64,000 nt of DNA from Flammeovirga pectinis (GCF_003970675.1 NZ_CP034563.1:434001-498000), one strand, 5' to 3'; positions 1-9,246 are shown, counted from the first letter of the stretch. Notes: generated by a model from the sequence alone, not told the origin. Translations and numbers: made by a program.

Positions 1-18
1 CATCGAAATATAATATAA

Positions 19-798
19 ATGTATAATACAGATATTCGTACAGTGAATATGACGCGTTATATTACGCCTTTACGTGAAGGAGGTTCTCTACCTGCAATCG
101 TAGAATGTGATGACGGTTTTGAATATGTCATTAAATTTAGAGGAGCGGGTCAGGGAGTAAAGGCTTTAATTGCTGAACTTCTTGGTGGAGAGATGGCTCG
201 TCAGATTGGATTAAATATGCCTGAATTAGTACTTATAAATTTGGTAGATACGTTTAGTAAATCAGAAGGTGATGAAGAAATTCAGGATTTATTAAAATTT
301 TCTGAAGGCCTAAATTTAGGTATGAGCTATTTAAGTGGAGCAATAACATACGATCCTTTAGTTTCTATTGCTGAACCATTGGCGGCTTCAAAAGTGGTAT
401 TGTTAGATAGTATTATCACAAACATTGATAGAACGCATAGAAATACAAATCTTCTTAATTGGAATAAAGCATTATGGGTTATAGACCATGGAGCAAGTCT
501 GTACTTTCATCATTCTTGGGATGGGTGGGAAGATCATTCTAAAAGAACATTTCCTATGATTAAAGACCATGTTTTATTAAAGAAAGCAACCAAATTAGAT
601 GAGGCCGCTGCTTTAATTAAATCAGAATTAACTGAAGAAGTTATAAATGGTATTGTAAATTTGCTGCCTGAAGATTGGTTGTCTGCTAAAGGAATAGATG
701 CAAATCCTGAGGAAAGAAAAACCGTTTACAAACAATTTTTGAATACGAGAATTGCTAATTTAGACCAACTCACCAAAGAGGCAAAAAATGCAAGATAA
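19..798 (+). CDS. HipA-like kinase (HipA_2 type)
   Basis: The 259-residue protein has the outline of a small HipA-like kinase. A VIKF segment (Lys39) is a candidate ATP-binding lysine. IDRTHRNTN (residues 136-144) resembles the catalytic loop of HipA kinases, and VIDHG (154-158) sits where the metal-binding DFG-like motif should be. It is much shorter than classical HipA (about 440 residues) and lacks the N-terminal subdomain. It overlaps the following DUF3037 gene by 11 bp, so the two are probably translated together. The substrate is unknown. The family pairing is recognised from known Bacteroidota proteins; kinase activity and any toxin-antitoxin or defence role are inference. Confidence 0.75.
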   Translation: MYNTDIRTVNMTRYITPLREGGSLPAIVECDDGFEYVIKFRGAGQGVKALIAELLGGEMARQIGLNMPELVLINLVDTFSKSEGDEEIQDLLKFSEGLNLGMSYLSGAITYDPLVSIAEPLAASKVVLLDSIITNIDRTHRNTNLLNWNKALWVIDHGASLYFHHSWDGWEDHSKRTFPMIKDHVLLKKATKLDEAAALIKSELTEEVINGIVNLLPEDWLSAKGIDANPEERKTVYKQFLNTRIANLDQLTKEAKNAR

Positions 799-1174
799 GC
801 AAGTATATGAGTATGCAGTTATTCGCTTTGTTCCTAAAGTAGAAAGGGAGGAGTTTATAAATGTTGGAGTAATTTTATTCTGCAAAGGATTAAAATACCT
901 TGATTTAAAATACAAAGTGGTACAGAAAAAATTAGATGCTTTTGATATTGAAATTGATCAAGCTCAATTAGAAACCTATCTACAGACTTGGAAATTAATT
1001 TGTGAAGGAGGATCTAAAGGCGGTGTTATTGGCGAACAAGATTTACCAAATAGATTTAGGTGGTTAACTGCAACAAGGAGTACATTGATCCAAAGCTCTA
1101 AAGTTCACCCAGGTTTATGTATTAAGCCTCCAGAAGAAATACTAGAACATTTATTCTGTAAGTATATCGGTTAA
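788..1174 (+). CDS. DUF3037 family protein
   Basis: This 128-residue protein opens with YEYAVIRFVPKVEREEFINVGVILF, typical of DUF3037 proteins (shown here only as a family signature, residues 7-31). Its start codon lies inside the end of the HipA-like kinase gene (11-bp overlap), giving a two-gene unit. No catalytic motif, signal peptide or membrane segment is visible. DUF3037 genes are commonly found beside HipA-like kinases, so it may be the partner or substrate of the kinase. That role is inference. Confidence 0.75.
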   Translation: MQDKQVYEYAVIRFVPKVEREEFINVGVILFCKGLKYLDLKYKVVQKKLDAFDIEIDQAQLETYLQTWKLICEGGSKGGVIGEQDLPNRFRWLTATRSTLIQSSKVHPGLCIKPPEEILEHLFCKYIG

Positions 1175-1726
1175 TATAATTATTTTTTCTATTCTTTATT
1201 GAGAATAACACACTGCACCTTATTAAAGGTGTTTTTTGTTTACTAAGCTAATTGGTACTTATAATTACTTTAAACGTTAATTTTAAAAAGCCTATAAATC
1301 AGTGTTGTTTGTGTCTGTAGCATAAATTTATTTCAAAATAGCATATTTTTCAGCTTTCAAAGTAACTACCTATAAATGAAATAATTATCAGAATTTCTGC
1401 TAAATATTTACAATGAGGATACCTAATATTGAATATCAGTAGATTAAAACTAATACAGTTTTTTGACCTGTTTTTTGTAATAAACAATATCACTTATGGA
1501 GTTAACTCAACTATTATACAATTCAATTCTAATTGTTTTACATCCATTTTATCGGCTCTATTAATTATAAACTCCTTTAGAAAACAGCAAACTACTATAT
1601 ATCTAAGAAAGAGAATATGGTGTTATTAGCAGTCAATAAGCGACTGTATTTGAGTTTTGTTTTTATATACATTTGTCAAAAGACGCTACTACAAAAAATT
1701 TAAAAATTTACTACTTCTACAATGCT
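1175..1726. other. Intergenic region, no convincing gene
   Basis: This 552-bp AT-rich gap holds the terminator of the upstream pair near its left end and presumably the promoter of the next gene near its right end. A 66-codon TTG-initiated frame at 1429-1629 lacks a convincing ribosome-binding site and has a composition like non-coding AT-rich DNA, so I do not call it. Confidence 0.5.
1216..1237 (+). terminator. Intrinsic terminator
   Basis: CACCTT, a four-base loop and AAGGTG are followed by six T residues, about 40 bp after the DUF3037 stop codon. Confidence 0.75.
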
Positions 1727-3310
1727 ATGGAATCAATAACTAAATCTCGACTACTTGATATTAAAAAATGTCTTTTTATTAGTTTATGTCTTTTAATGAC
1801 TGATTTAATTTGTAATGCTAATAATATCACTGTTACAAATGTTGTTTTAAGTGAACCAGATACAACTGCAAAAACAGCCGACATTACGTTTACAGTTACA
1901 TGGGAAAACTCTTGGAGAGTATCAGCATCACCTTCAAATTGGGATGCAGCATGGGTATTTTTAAAATTCCAAAATGTTTCTACAGGTAATTGGGAACACT
2001 TATCTATCAATACTTCTGCTTTAGCAAATAGTATAGATGATGGCGATAGTACATATCCTAACCCAAAATTGGATATCAATAACGACTCTGGTACTGGTTA
2101 TGGACACGGTATGTTTGTTTATAGTGATGGATCTGTAGATTTAAATGGAGATGTATCTTATAATGTTAGTATGGCTTGGGATTACGAAGAGGACGGTGTA
2201 ATTAGCAACGATGAATTGAATATTCGTGTATATGCAATAGAGATGGTTTATGTTCCATCTGGAGCATTTCATCTAGGGTCAGGAGGAAATGAAACTGCTC
2301 ATTTTTATAAATATGATGATGGGAGTAATACTTCTGATACTTATCAGGTGCTCTCTGAAAATACGATTAGTATTGAAGCTACAAAAGATAGTTTATTTTA
2401 TGATAATGGAGGAGAGATTGCCGATAGAGGAGATGCTGCGGTTGGTATTCCAGTTACAATACCTGCTAATTTTCCCAAGGGCTATTCTTCTTTTTATTGT
2501 ATGAAATATGAAGTAACACAAGGTGAATACGTGAATTTTATAAACACTTTAACAGATTCACAAAAAGCCAATAGATTAGAAGATGATTATAATAAACCTT
2601 CTACAAGAAATAGTATTTCTGTTGTTGATGGAGAATTATATTCTAGTGTTCCACATGTTCCTTTTGGAAGATTACAATGGGCTGATTTAGTTGCCTATTT
2701 TGATTGGATGGCTTTAAGACCTATTACTGAATTAGAATATGAGAAACTTTGCAGAGGTATTGCAGCACCCGTTACTGGAGAGTTTCCTTGGGGAACAAAC
2801 CAAGTATCTTCAGAAGTTTATTATTCTGATGTAATAAATTTAATTAATGATTTAGGTAGTGAGACAGAAGCCCTTGATGAGTCTATTATTGATACATCAA
2901 ATGCAACAGAAGGTAATGCAAATTATGAGTCTGTAAGTGGAGATGAGGATGGTAATGTATTAAGGGTAGGAACATATGCTTCTTATACAAATAGTATCAG
3001 AGCTTCTAGTGGTGCTACTTATTATGGGATTATGAATATTGCAGGCAATATGAGAGAGCTTTGGATTACTATCGGAAATACTACAGGTAGAAGTTTTACG
3101 GGGCAACATGGAAATGGAAAGATAGATACAGATGGAAATGCCGATGTGCTTAATTGGCCAGGAAATGATGCAATAGGTACAGGTCTGAGAGGTACTTCAT
3201 TTAAAGAAAATGGAACATTAATGAGAACTTCAAATAGATTTAGTGCTTCAAAAACATTTTCTATACGTTCAAATTATGTATCGGGAAGAGCAGGAAGAAC
3301 AGCTAATTAA
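1727..3310 (+). CDS. Formylglycine-generating-enzyme (SUMF1)-like domain protein
   Basis: I chose ATG 1727 (527 residues) over an upstream TTG at 1673 because it lies just before a hydrophobic signal-like segment (KKCLFISLCLLMTDLICNA). The N-terminal half, after the signal, is a beta-rich region with Asp/Asn-rich EF-like stretches. From about residue 180 it has a FGE-sulfatase type fold: FYCMKYEVTQGEYVNF, MNIAGNMRELW and a terminal SIRSNYVSGRAGR. These domains occur in true formylglycine enzymes and in many secreted lectin-like or structural proteins. The catalytic cysteine pair is not evident, so a non-enzymatic surface role is likely. It is followed after 25 bp by a T9SS cargo gene, suggesting one transcript. 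Confidence 0.7.
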   Translation: MESITKSRLLDIKKCLFISLCLLMTDLICNANNITVTNVVLSEPDTTAKTADITFTVTWENSWRVSASPSNWDAAWVFLKFQNVSTGNWEHLSINTSALANSIDDGDSTYPNPKLDINNDSGTGYGHGMFVYSDGSVDLNGDVSYNVSMAWDYEEDGVISNDELNIRVYAIEMVYVPSGAFHLGSGGNETAHFYKYDDGSNTSDTYQVLSENTISIEATKDSLFYDNGGEIADRGDAAVGIPVTIPANFPKGYSSFYCMKYEVTQGEYVNFINTLTDSQKANRLEDDYNKPSTRNSISVVDGELYSSVPHVPFGRLQWADLVAYFDWMALRPITELEYEKLCRGIAAPVTGEFPWGTNQVSSEVYYSDVINLINDLGSETEALDESIIDTSNATEGNANYESVSGDEDGNVLRVGTYASYTNSIRASSGATYYGIMNIAGNMRELWITIGNTTGRSFTGQHGNGKIDTDGNADVLNWPGNDAIGTGLRGTSFKENGTLMRTSNRFSASKTFSIRSNYVSGRAGRTAN

Positions 3311-3335
3311 AAATTCAAACTCAACACAGGCTACT

Positions 3336-3992
3336 ATGTTAAAATATATCACAACTTTTTTATACATCATCTCTATTACATCATCTTTTGCTCAATACCA
3401 AGGTGGAGAAGGAGGAGGTGCTCATTTTGGTGAAACAGTTGCATCTGTAAGTTTTGATTTACCTATCACGTTAAGTTCATTTACTTTAGCAGGAAATCAT
3501 GATGGTAGTGTTACACTAAAATGGGAAACATCAACAGAAATAAACAATGCTTATTTTGAAGTTCAAAAATCTATTGATGGTAGACATTGGAATACTATTA
3601 CTGAAATAGAAGGAGCAGGAAATTCAGCAGTAAAGTTAGCTTATACCTATACTGATAATTCACCAAATATTGGAAAAACATACTACCGATTGCATCAAAT
3701 AGATTTTGATAAAAATGAAAGCTATTCTTCTGTTTTAGTATATCAAAACGGAGAAGTAGAAACGGTTTTATCATTGTTCACGTATCCAAACCCTTTTGTA
3801 AGTTCTTTTACAGTTACAGGAGATGAGGTAGAATTATCAACATTAAAAGTATTTGATGCTAACGGACGAGAAATAATATTGTCGCAGAAAATTGAGAATA
3901 CGAACACTGTAACTATTAGTTTAGTAGAGTTTCCTAAAGGAATGTATTTTATTAAAACTAGGAAATTATCAAAGTGTGTAATTAAGAAGTAA
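3336..3992 (+). CDS. Secreted protein with T9SS type A sorting domain
   Basis: ATG 3336 (218 residues) is preferred to an upstream in-frame codon at 3243 inside the preceding gene, because it begins a clear signal peptide (MLKYITTFLYIISITSSFAQ). After a Gly-rich stretch there is a region typical of Bacteroidota secreted proteins (LKWETSTEINNAYFEVQKS), then the C-terminal sorting domain: YPNPF, VFDANGREI, and FPKGMYFIKT ending in a basic KCVIKK. It therefore should be exported by Sec and then by the type IX system. It likely forms an operon with the SUMF1-like gene and may be its surface partner (inference). Confidence 0.75.
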   Translation: MLKYITTFLYIISITSSFAQYQGGEGGGAHFGETVASVSFDLPITLSSFTLAGNHDGSVTLKWETSTEINNAYFEVQKSIDGRHWNTITEIEGAGNSAVKLAYTYTDNSPNIGKTYYRLHQIDFDKNESYSSVLVYQNGEVETVLSLFTYPNPFVSSFTVTGDEVELSTLKVFDANGREIILSQKIENTNTVTISLVEFPKGMYFIKTRKLSKCVIKK

Positions 3993-4020
3993 TACTCTTA
4001 AGATATATTGATTAGAAATT

Positions 4021-4077
4021 AAGTCAGCATTTAATACTAGATTGTTATATCTTGTATTTTAATGTTGACTTTTTTTA
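4021..4077 (+). terminator. Intrinsic terminator
   Basis: AAGTCAgCATTtAA pairs with TTAATGTTGACTT with a small mismatch and a G-U pair, followed by a run of seven T. It lies just after the T9SS cargo gene. Confidence 0.65.
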
Positions 4078-4083
4078 TTTGTT

Positions 4084-4578
4084 ATGATTTTTCAGCTAGA
4101 GAAACTTAGAAGTACAGACTATTCAATTGTAAAAGATATCTATGATTATTACATAGAAAATACCACTGCAACTTTTCATTTGGATTTAATTTCAATAGAA
4201 GAGTTAAAAGCCACCGTACCCTTAAATCATCCAAAATACCAGTCTTTCTTAATTTATAGCGAAGGTATTGTTTGTGGATATTGTTATATCGGTTCTTTTA
4301 AAGCAAGGGCTGCTTACGATCGTACTGCAGAAATTACGGTCTATTTAAAACCAGAAAGTACAGGAAAAGGGATTGCTTTTGGTGTAGTAAATGCTTTGGA
4401 AGAAATAGCAAAATCTGTTGGTATTAATGTTTTAATAGCTTGCATAACAGGAGAAAATACTGCGAGTATTCGACTGTTTGAAAAATGTGGATACGAGAAA
4501 TGTGCACATTTTAAGCAAGTAGGAGAAAAGTTTGGTAGAATATTAGATGTCGTAGATTATCAAAAAATAATAGGATGA
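4084..4578 (+). CDS. GNAT N-acetyltransferase, phosphinothricin-acetyltransferase-like
   Basis: This 164-residue GNAT protein begins IFQLEKLRSTDYSIVKDIYDYY and has the family layout AEITVYLKPESTGKGIAFG (acetyl-CoA pyrophosphate loop, here STGKGI) and a late NTASIRLFEKCGYEKCAHF motif. The overall layout is like the Pat/YwnH group, which acetylates small amines or amino-acid analogues. The actual substrate cannot be told. Its stop overlaps the next start by 4 bp (ATGA), so the two genes are translationally coupled. Confidence 0.8.
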   Translation: MIFQLEKLRSTDYSIVKDIYDYYIENTTATFHLDLISIEELKATVPLNHPKYQSFLIYSEGIVCGYCYIGSFKARAAYDRTAEITVYLKPESTGKGIAFGVVNALEEIAKSVGINVLIACITGENTASIRLFEKCGYEKCAHFKQVGEKFGRILDVVDYQKIIG

Positions 4579-5117
4579 GTAAGAAATTAATACTGATAAT
4601 TCAGTTTATTATAACAGTGGCACTTGTCAGTTTTACTTGGTTAAATCCACCTATCAATTTTGCCATAGATCATATTACATTATTACCTTTCTTACTGAAT
4701 TTAGCAATTATAGGATCTTACGGAGTCTTGATTTATTATTGGGATAAGACTAAGAATCCATCAAAATTAAATATGATTATTTTAATATTACTTATTTTTA
4801 GTACAGTACCTGTTGTATTAAAAGGAAGTAATTATTTTTCGAGTATTGGCAATCAATTACTTGTATCTTCTGGAGTAGATGTTACAGCAGAAGTAACCCA
4901 CAAAGGACAGTCACGCAGAAAAAAAGGACTAGGAATGATAGATGTATTTGAAATAAGTTATCAATATATTACTTTAAGTGGAGAGTTTATTCAAGTTACT
5001 AAAATTGTGAGTAAACCCATTTTTAATAGCTATGTAGAAGGGGCTGAGGTTCAATTAAGATATTATCCAAATAATCCAAAAAACCATATCACTTACTTTT
5101 TAATTAAAGGAGAATAA
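4575..5117 (+). CDS. Membrane protein, DUF3592-like
   Basis: The 180-residue protein has three likely membrane helices in its first 95 residues (starting KKLILIIQFIITVALVSF), then a soluble part with the pattern VEGAEVQLRYYPNNPKNH, typical of DUF3592 proteins. The start overlaps the stop of the acetyltransferase gene by 4 bp. The function of the family is unknown. A role in surface or envelope maintenance would be a guess. Confidence 0.55.
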   Translation: MSKKLILIIQFIITVALVSFTWLNPPINFAIDHITLLPFLLNLAIIGSYGVLIYYWDKTKNPSKLNMIILILLIFSTVPVVLKGSNYFSSIGNQLLVSSGVDVTAEVTHKGQSRRKKGLGMIDVFEISYQYITLSGEFIQVTKIVSKPIFNSYVEGAEVQLRYYPNNPKNHITYFLIKGE

Positions 5118-5123
5118 AATAAT

Positions 5124-6185
5124 ATGTCAGAGTCACTATATAACAAAGATGAGAATGTAGGCCTATCGCCAGACGAAATAGTTTTTAGAGGAGAACGTAA
5201 AAGTGAACATGTAACCTTAAATTTATTCGATTATTCACCTACAGGTTTTGTAAAAAAGAATTTAAATAGAGTACATGAAATTCAACCATTCTTAACGAAT
5301 AATTCCGTAACGTGGGTAAACATTACAGGGCTTCATGATACAAAGATAATTGAAGAGTTAAAGTCAATGGATATTAATCCGATTGTACTTTCAGATGTTT
5401 TAAATACAGAAGGCCGTCCTAAAATACAGGAACACGAGAGGTCTCTTTTTGTTTCTATAAAGTTATTACATTACGATACAGTCGAAAAAAGAGTAGAGAT
5501 TAACAACCTTAGTATTGTTACAACAGATAATGCTGTTTTTACTTTTGAAGAGAAGCATACAGACTTTTTTAATCCTATAATTAAACGACTTGAAAAGAGT
5601 AAAAAGAGTCTTGTAAATGCAGGAGCAGACTACCTATTGTTTACCATTTTAGATTTAGTAATAGACAACTATATTTACCTGCTCAGTGTATTAGGTGATA
5701 AAATTGAAGACCTTGAAGACATTCTTTTAGCTAATCCTAAGAGTTCTACTTTAGATCTTATCAATTTTTATAAGAGGGAATTAAATACCATTCGAAGAAA
5801 TATAAAACCTGCTGTAGAAATTATTCTAACACTTACCAAAAAGGACTTTGAATATGTGTCTGAAGAAACTGAAGTTCACTTTAAAGAACTTTTGAATAAT
5901 ATAAAACAGGTGAATGAGATTTCGGATAGTTATAGAGAAATACTATCAGATTTGTTAAATATTTACCATACCACTGTTAGTTCTAAGCTTAATAGTGTGA
6001 TGATGACCTTAACAATGTTTTCTGTAATCTTTATTCCACTTACTTTTATTGCGGGTATTTACGGAACAAATTTCGATAACATACCAGAATTACATTATGA
6101 GTATTCTTATTACATGATGTGGATGATGATGTTTACAATAACCATTTTCATGATGAATTATTTTAGGAAAAAGAAGTGGTTATAA
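5124..6185 (+). CDS. corA: CorA family divalent cation transporter
   Basis: The 353-residue protein has the CorA plan: a long cytoplasmic N-terminal alpha/beta domain, a long helix, and two C-terminal membrane helices separated by the periplasmic signature loop. The C-terminus (FRKKKWL) is typical of bacterial CorA. CorA pentamers import Mg2+, Co2+ or Ni2+. Here the signature reads YGTNFDNIPEL instead of the canonical YGMNF, so the Met of GMN is Thr (codon ACA). That makes metal preference uncertain. The gene follows the DUF3592-like gene by 6 bp and converges with gtrA-like DNA four bases later. Confidence 0.9.
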   Translation: MSESLYNKDENVGLSPDEIVFRGERKSEHVTLNLFDYSPTGFVKKNLNRVHEIQPFLTNNSVTWVNITGLHDTKIIEELKSMDINPIVLSDVLNTEGRPKIQEHERSLFVSIKLLHYDTVEKRVEINNLSIVTTDNAVFTFEEKHTDFFNPIIKRLEKSKKSLVNAGADYLLFTILDLVIDNYIYLLSVLGDKIEDLEDILLANPKSSTLDLINFYKRELNTIRRNIKPAVEIILTLTKKDFEYVSEETEVHFKELLNNIKQVNEISDSYREILSDLLNIYHTTVSSKLNSVMMTLTMFSVIFIPLTFIAGIYGTNFDNIPELHYEYSYYMMWMMMFTITIFMMNYFRKKKWL

Positions 6186-6189
6186 ACCT

Positions 6190-6675
6190 TTACTTATTTT
6201 TCTTAGTATTCACTTTAAATGTATATCTACTCTGCGATATGTAGCTGAAGATTACAGAAACAACTGTAGTTAACATCTTAGATGGCGTTGGGTAGATATG
6301 CAATAAGTCAACAAAAAACTTCATAAGTAGGTAATTAAGTACAATTGCACCAGCACTAACTTGCGCGTACCTAAATAATTGAATATGACTTTTTACATCA
6401 GATAACTGAAAAGTAATGTATTTCTGTAGTAAAAAACCTGTAGTAAATGTAATAGGAAATACAATAAACAAAGCAGCAATGTGTCCGCTTATTACAACAA
6501 AACCTAGATCGAGGTTATGTTCATCAACTACAAAATGAAACACCAAAAAATAGAGAATAATATCCAAAGCAAGGTTACCACCTCCGCATACAGCATACCT
6601 GAATGTCTGTAGGGGCATTACCTTTTTAAAAGGAGGATAAAAGAAGTCTATAAGTTTGATTAAAAAATTTCTCAT
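6190..6675 (-). CDS. GtrA family membrane protein
   Basis: The 161-residue protein has four hydrophobic segments and the GtrA opening pattern FRYAVCGGGNLALDIILYF, with the late GAIVLNYLLMKFFVD helix. GtrA-like proteins are thought to flip polyprenyl-linked sugars used in cell-surface glycan modification. No glycosyltransferase neighbour is present here, so its lipid-linked substrate cannot be deduced. Transcription converges with corA, with only four bases between the stop codons. Confidence 0.8.
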   Translation of the reverse strand: MRNFLIKLIDFFYPPFKKVMPLQTFRYAVCGGGNLALDIILYFLVFHFVVDEHNLDLGFVVISGHIAALFIVFPITFTTGFLLQKYITFQLSDVKSHIQLFRYAQVSAGAIVLNYLLMKFFVDLLHIYPTPSKMLTTVVSVIFSYISQSRYTFKVNTKKNK

Positions 6676-6819
6676 ATTATTTGAATTAACAGTGCAATAT
6701 AAAAGCTAATTCTCTCTCAACACTAAATAATATACGTTTCTTAACGATTTTATCAGTGTTTAATCATTTAAAAACTCTACTTTCGCTCTTCTAAAAGGTA
6801 ATTGATATAAACTCTTAAG

Positions 6820-7611
6820 ATGCGCTATTTTATACATTTAGCCTACGATGGTACTAACTATCGAGGATGGCAGTTTCAACCAAATGTAGTTTCTGTACAA
6901 GGAACTATAGAAGATAGATTAAAATCAATTTTTAAAACTGATATTACAGTATTTGGTTGTGGAAGAACAGATGCAGGTGTACATTCTAGCCAGTATTTTA
7001 TTCATATTAATTTAGCAGAACCCCTCACATTTGATCTAAAATTTAGACTCAATAAAAACCTTCCAGAAGCTATCGTTGTGTATGACGTCATTCCTATGAA
7101 CGATGATCAGCATGTTCGCTTTGATGCAACTATGCGTACTTATGATTACTTTATTCATACAGAAAAAGATATCCTAAATTCTAAATTTAGTTCTAATTAC
7201 GACGTTACAGCTTTAGATATAGATGTGGTACAGAAAGCGGCAAAAATGCTAACATCTTTCGATGATTTTATTGGTGTTTGTAAAAAACCTCACCTGTATA
7301 AACATACACGTTGCAATGTTACACATGCAGAGGTTTTTGTAGATAGAGAAGCAAAAAGATTAAGGTTTACAATTACTGCAAATCGTTTTTTAAGAGGAAT
7401 GATTCGCTTAATAGTCACAAATTTATTGAATGTAGGCAAAGGTAGAATCACTTTAGAAGAGTTCGAGAAAGTCTTTACTAATAAGGTGACAATAATTGAT
7501 ACCCCACCTGCATATCCATCGGGCTTATTCTTGTCTAAAGTAGAATATCCTTATTTAAAAATGGAATCTAAAAGTGGGTTATTAGCAGGTTTAAAATTAG
7601 GATTACAATAA
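6820..7611 (+). CDS. truA: tRNA pseudouridine(38-40) synthase TruA
   Basis: The 263-residue protein matches TruA. RYFIHLAYDGTNYRGWQFQP opens the first alpha/beta repeat, and GCGRTDAGVHS carries the catalytic Asp (residue 51). The later NRFLRGMIRLIV segment and the PSGLFLSKVEY ending are also characteristic. TruA isomerises uridines 38 to 40 in the tRNA anticodon arm. The stop is followed one base later by the start of the DUF523 gene, so the two are co-transcribed. Confidence 0.95.
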   Translation: MRYFIHLAYDGTNYRGWQFQPNVVSVQGTIEDRLKSIFKTDITVFGCGRTDAGVHSSQYFIHINLAEPLTFDLKFRLNKNLPEAIVVYDVIPMNDDQHVRFDATMRTYDYFIHTEKDILNSKFSSNYDVTALDIDVVQKAAKMLTSFDDFIGVCKKPHLYKHTRCNVTHAEVFVDREAKRLRFTITANRFLRGMIRLIVTNLLNVGKGRITLEEFEKVFTNKVTIIDTPPAYPSGLFLSKVEYPYLKMESKSGLLAGLKLGLQ

Positions 7612-7612
7612 C

Positions 7613-8056
7613 ATGACTAAGCCAGAATATATTGTTAGTGCTTGTTTAGTAGGTATTAATTGTAGGTACAATGGTGGTTGTACTCATATTAGTAAGATTG
7701 AGCAATTGGTAGTAGAAGGTAAAGCACTTGCTGTTTGCCCCGAAGAACTCGGAGGTTTACCAACACCAAGAAACCCTGTCGAGATTGTAAATGGTGCTGT
7801 GAAAGATAAATTTGGAACAGATCAAACAATTGCATTTAATTTAGGTGCACAAAAAACTTTAGAAATTGCAGAAAATGCAAATATCAAAAAAGCAATTTTA
7901 CAAGCTAGAAGTCCCTCTTGTGGTTATGGTAAAATATACGATGGCTCTTTTACAGGTAATTTAATTGATGGAAATGGAATTACATCGTCTTTATTAGAAG
8001 ACAATGGATTTGAAGTATTTACAGATCAAAATTGGGAAAGTAAAGAGATTGATTAA
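7613..8056 (+). CDS. DUF523 family protein
   Basis: The 147-residue protein shows the DUF523 (YbbK-like) signature VSACLVGINCRYNGG at its N-terminus, then VCPEELGGLPTPRNPVEI and a third Cys motif LQARSPSCGYG. The four or more conserved cysteines suggest metal or Fe-S binding. The biochemical function is unsettled. It starts immediately after truA and its last 4 bp overlap the 3' end of the convergent minus-strand gene. Confidence 0.85.
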   Translation: MTKPEYIVSACLVGINCRYNGGCTHISKIEQLVVEGKALAVCPEELGGLPTPRNPVEIVNGAVKDKFGTDQTIAFNLGAQKTLEIAENANIKKAILQARSPSCGYGKIYDGSFTGNLIDGNGITSSLLEDNGFEVFTDQNWESKEID

Positions 8057-9246
8057 TCATTAAAAATTACATTATCAACAGGTTCTGACACTTCACATTG
8101 TGCTAAAACATGGCTTTTTGATAAAGTTTTAGAAAGGAACATTACAGCCGTTTTATCTGCAGTAGGTTTAAAAATAATAGCACAATCAAAAGGAATTAGA
8201 TTTAGATCATAAATAGGAATATGTATTTTTTGCTTTGTTCCGTCAATTGAAATTCCCTTTGCAAAACTAGCCCAATTAGTAACTTCGGTAAATTTACTAC
8301 CTAGTGTTTCTAAAAATCTTGGCACACCATTAGAAGTTGTTTTCATGGGTACTCCAGAGTTTAAAGCAGACCTTATATTCTGTGGTTTATAGTAGTTAAC
8401 TTTATCAAAAAATAAACCTGCTTCATAATTTCCTGCATCGTTACTCGTAATACCTTCAATTCTATTTCTAAAATTAATTGCCATCATACTTAACCGAGCA
8501 TCTACGGCTTTAGAGATACTACTCTGTAAAATATCGTTTGTAGAAACAAAAGGAATATTAGAAGGTAAATCAGACTTAATTGCATTTACTTTTTGAGTAT
8601 CTACATAATAGGCAAAACAATGTACTTTCTTACCAAAAACTAAACCCTTTAAAGAATTTATTCCTAGAGAAATTGAATTCGTAAATTTATAAAGGTCCTC
8701 TCCAATATAATGAGGAATCTGTTTACTTATCTCTAATTTTCTATTTGCATTTAATGCCTCAACTGTAGCCTCATCAGAAAACATATTAAGAATGCTATAA
8801 TATGTAAAACCGTCTGCTATAACATGTGAAATAGACAATATTAATGCAAATTTCTCAGTGGGATTTTCTTTATCAGGAATTATAGACAATAGCGTTAATG
8901 GGTGTAATTTATTTATTAGATGCCTTCCTTTATGTACTATACAGCTTTTTACAGCATTTGTAATTTCTTCATAACTCATTTCATCCGAAACTGAAATATT
9001 AGTGATGTCAGGGTGGTAAAGTGGTTCTATGTCTGGTGAGTTAGAAAACTGTAAACTACTTTTTTTATTTTGTCTGATGATGCGACCACTTAACCAAGGG
9101 TTTGCATTTATAATTTCTTGAAAACGATCTTTAATTTTCTTACCGATTAACTGTATATTTCCTTCAAAGAAAGTAATTGATGTTACTCCGGGTTCTTCCA
9201 TTATAGCCATTGATGTTTCGAACGGCATGAGGGCTATTTTTTCCAT
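8053..9246 (-). CDS. Condensation/acyltransferase-like protein (HxxxDG)
   Basis: The 397-residue protein has the chloramphenicol-acetyltransferase/condensation fold signature: SISHVIADGF (residues about 139-148), where His and Asp match the HxxxDG catalytic motif, in a chain length typical of stand-alone acyltransferases. The C-terminal part has no clear DFGWG motif. Such enzymes transfer acyl groups to alcohols or amines (for example in polyketide, phthiocerol or wax ester synthesis). No NRPS, polyketide or lipid gene is next to it, so the substrate is unknown. Confidence 0.6.
   Translation of the reverse strand: MEKIALMPFETSMAIMEEPGVTSITFFEGNIQLIGKKIKDRFQEIINANPWLSGRIIRQNKKSSLQFSNSPDIEPLYHPDITNISVSDEMSYEEITNAVKSCIVHKGRHLINKLHPLTLLSIIPDKENPTEKFALILSISHVIADGFTYYSILNMFSDEATVEALNANRKLEISKQIPHYIGEDLYKFTNSISLGINSLKGLVFGKKVHCFAYYVDTQKVNAIKSDLPSNIPFVSTNDILQSSISKAVDARLSMMAINFRNRIEGITSNDAGNYEAGLFFDKVNYYKPQNIRSALNSGVPMKTTSNGVPRFLETLGSKFTEVTNWASFAKGISIDGTKQKIHIPIYDLNLIPFDCAIIFKPTADKTAVMFLSKTLSKSHVLAQCEVSEPVDNVIFND

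Noticed and set aside
1429..1629. 66-codon frame in the gap before the SUMF1-like gene
   Set aside because: TTG start, no convincing ribosome-binding site, AT-rich composition like spacer DNA, no recognisable motif.
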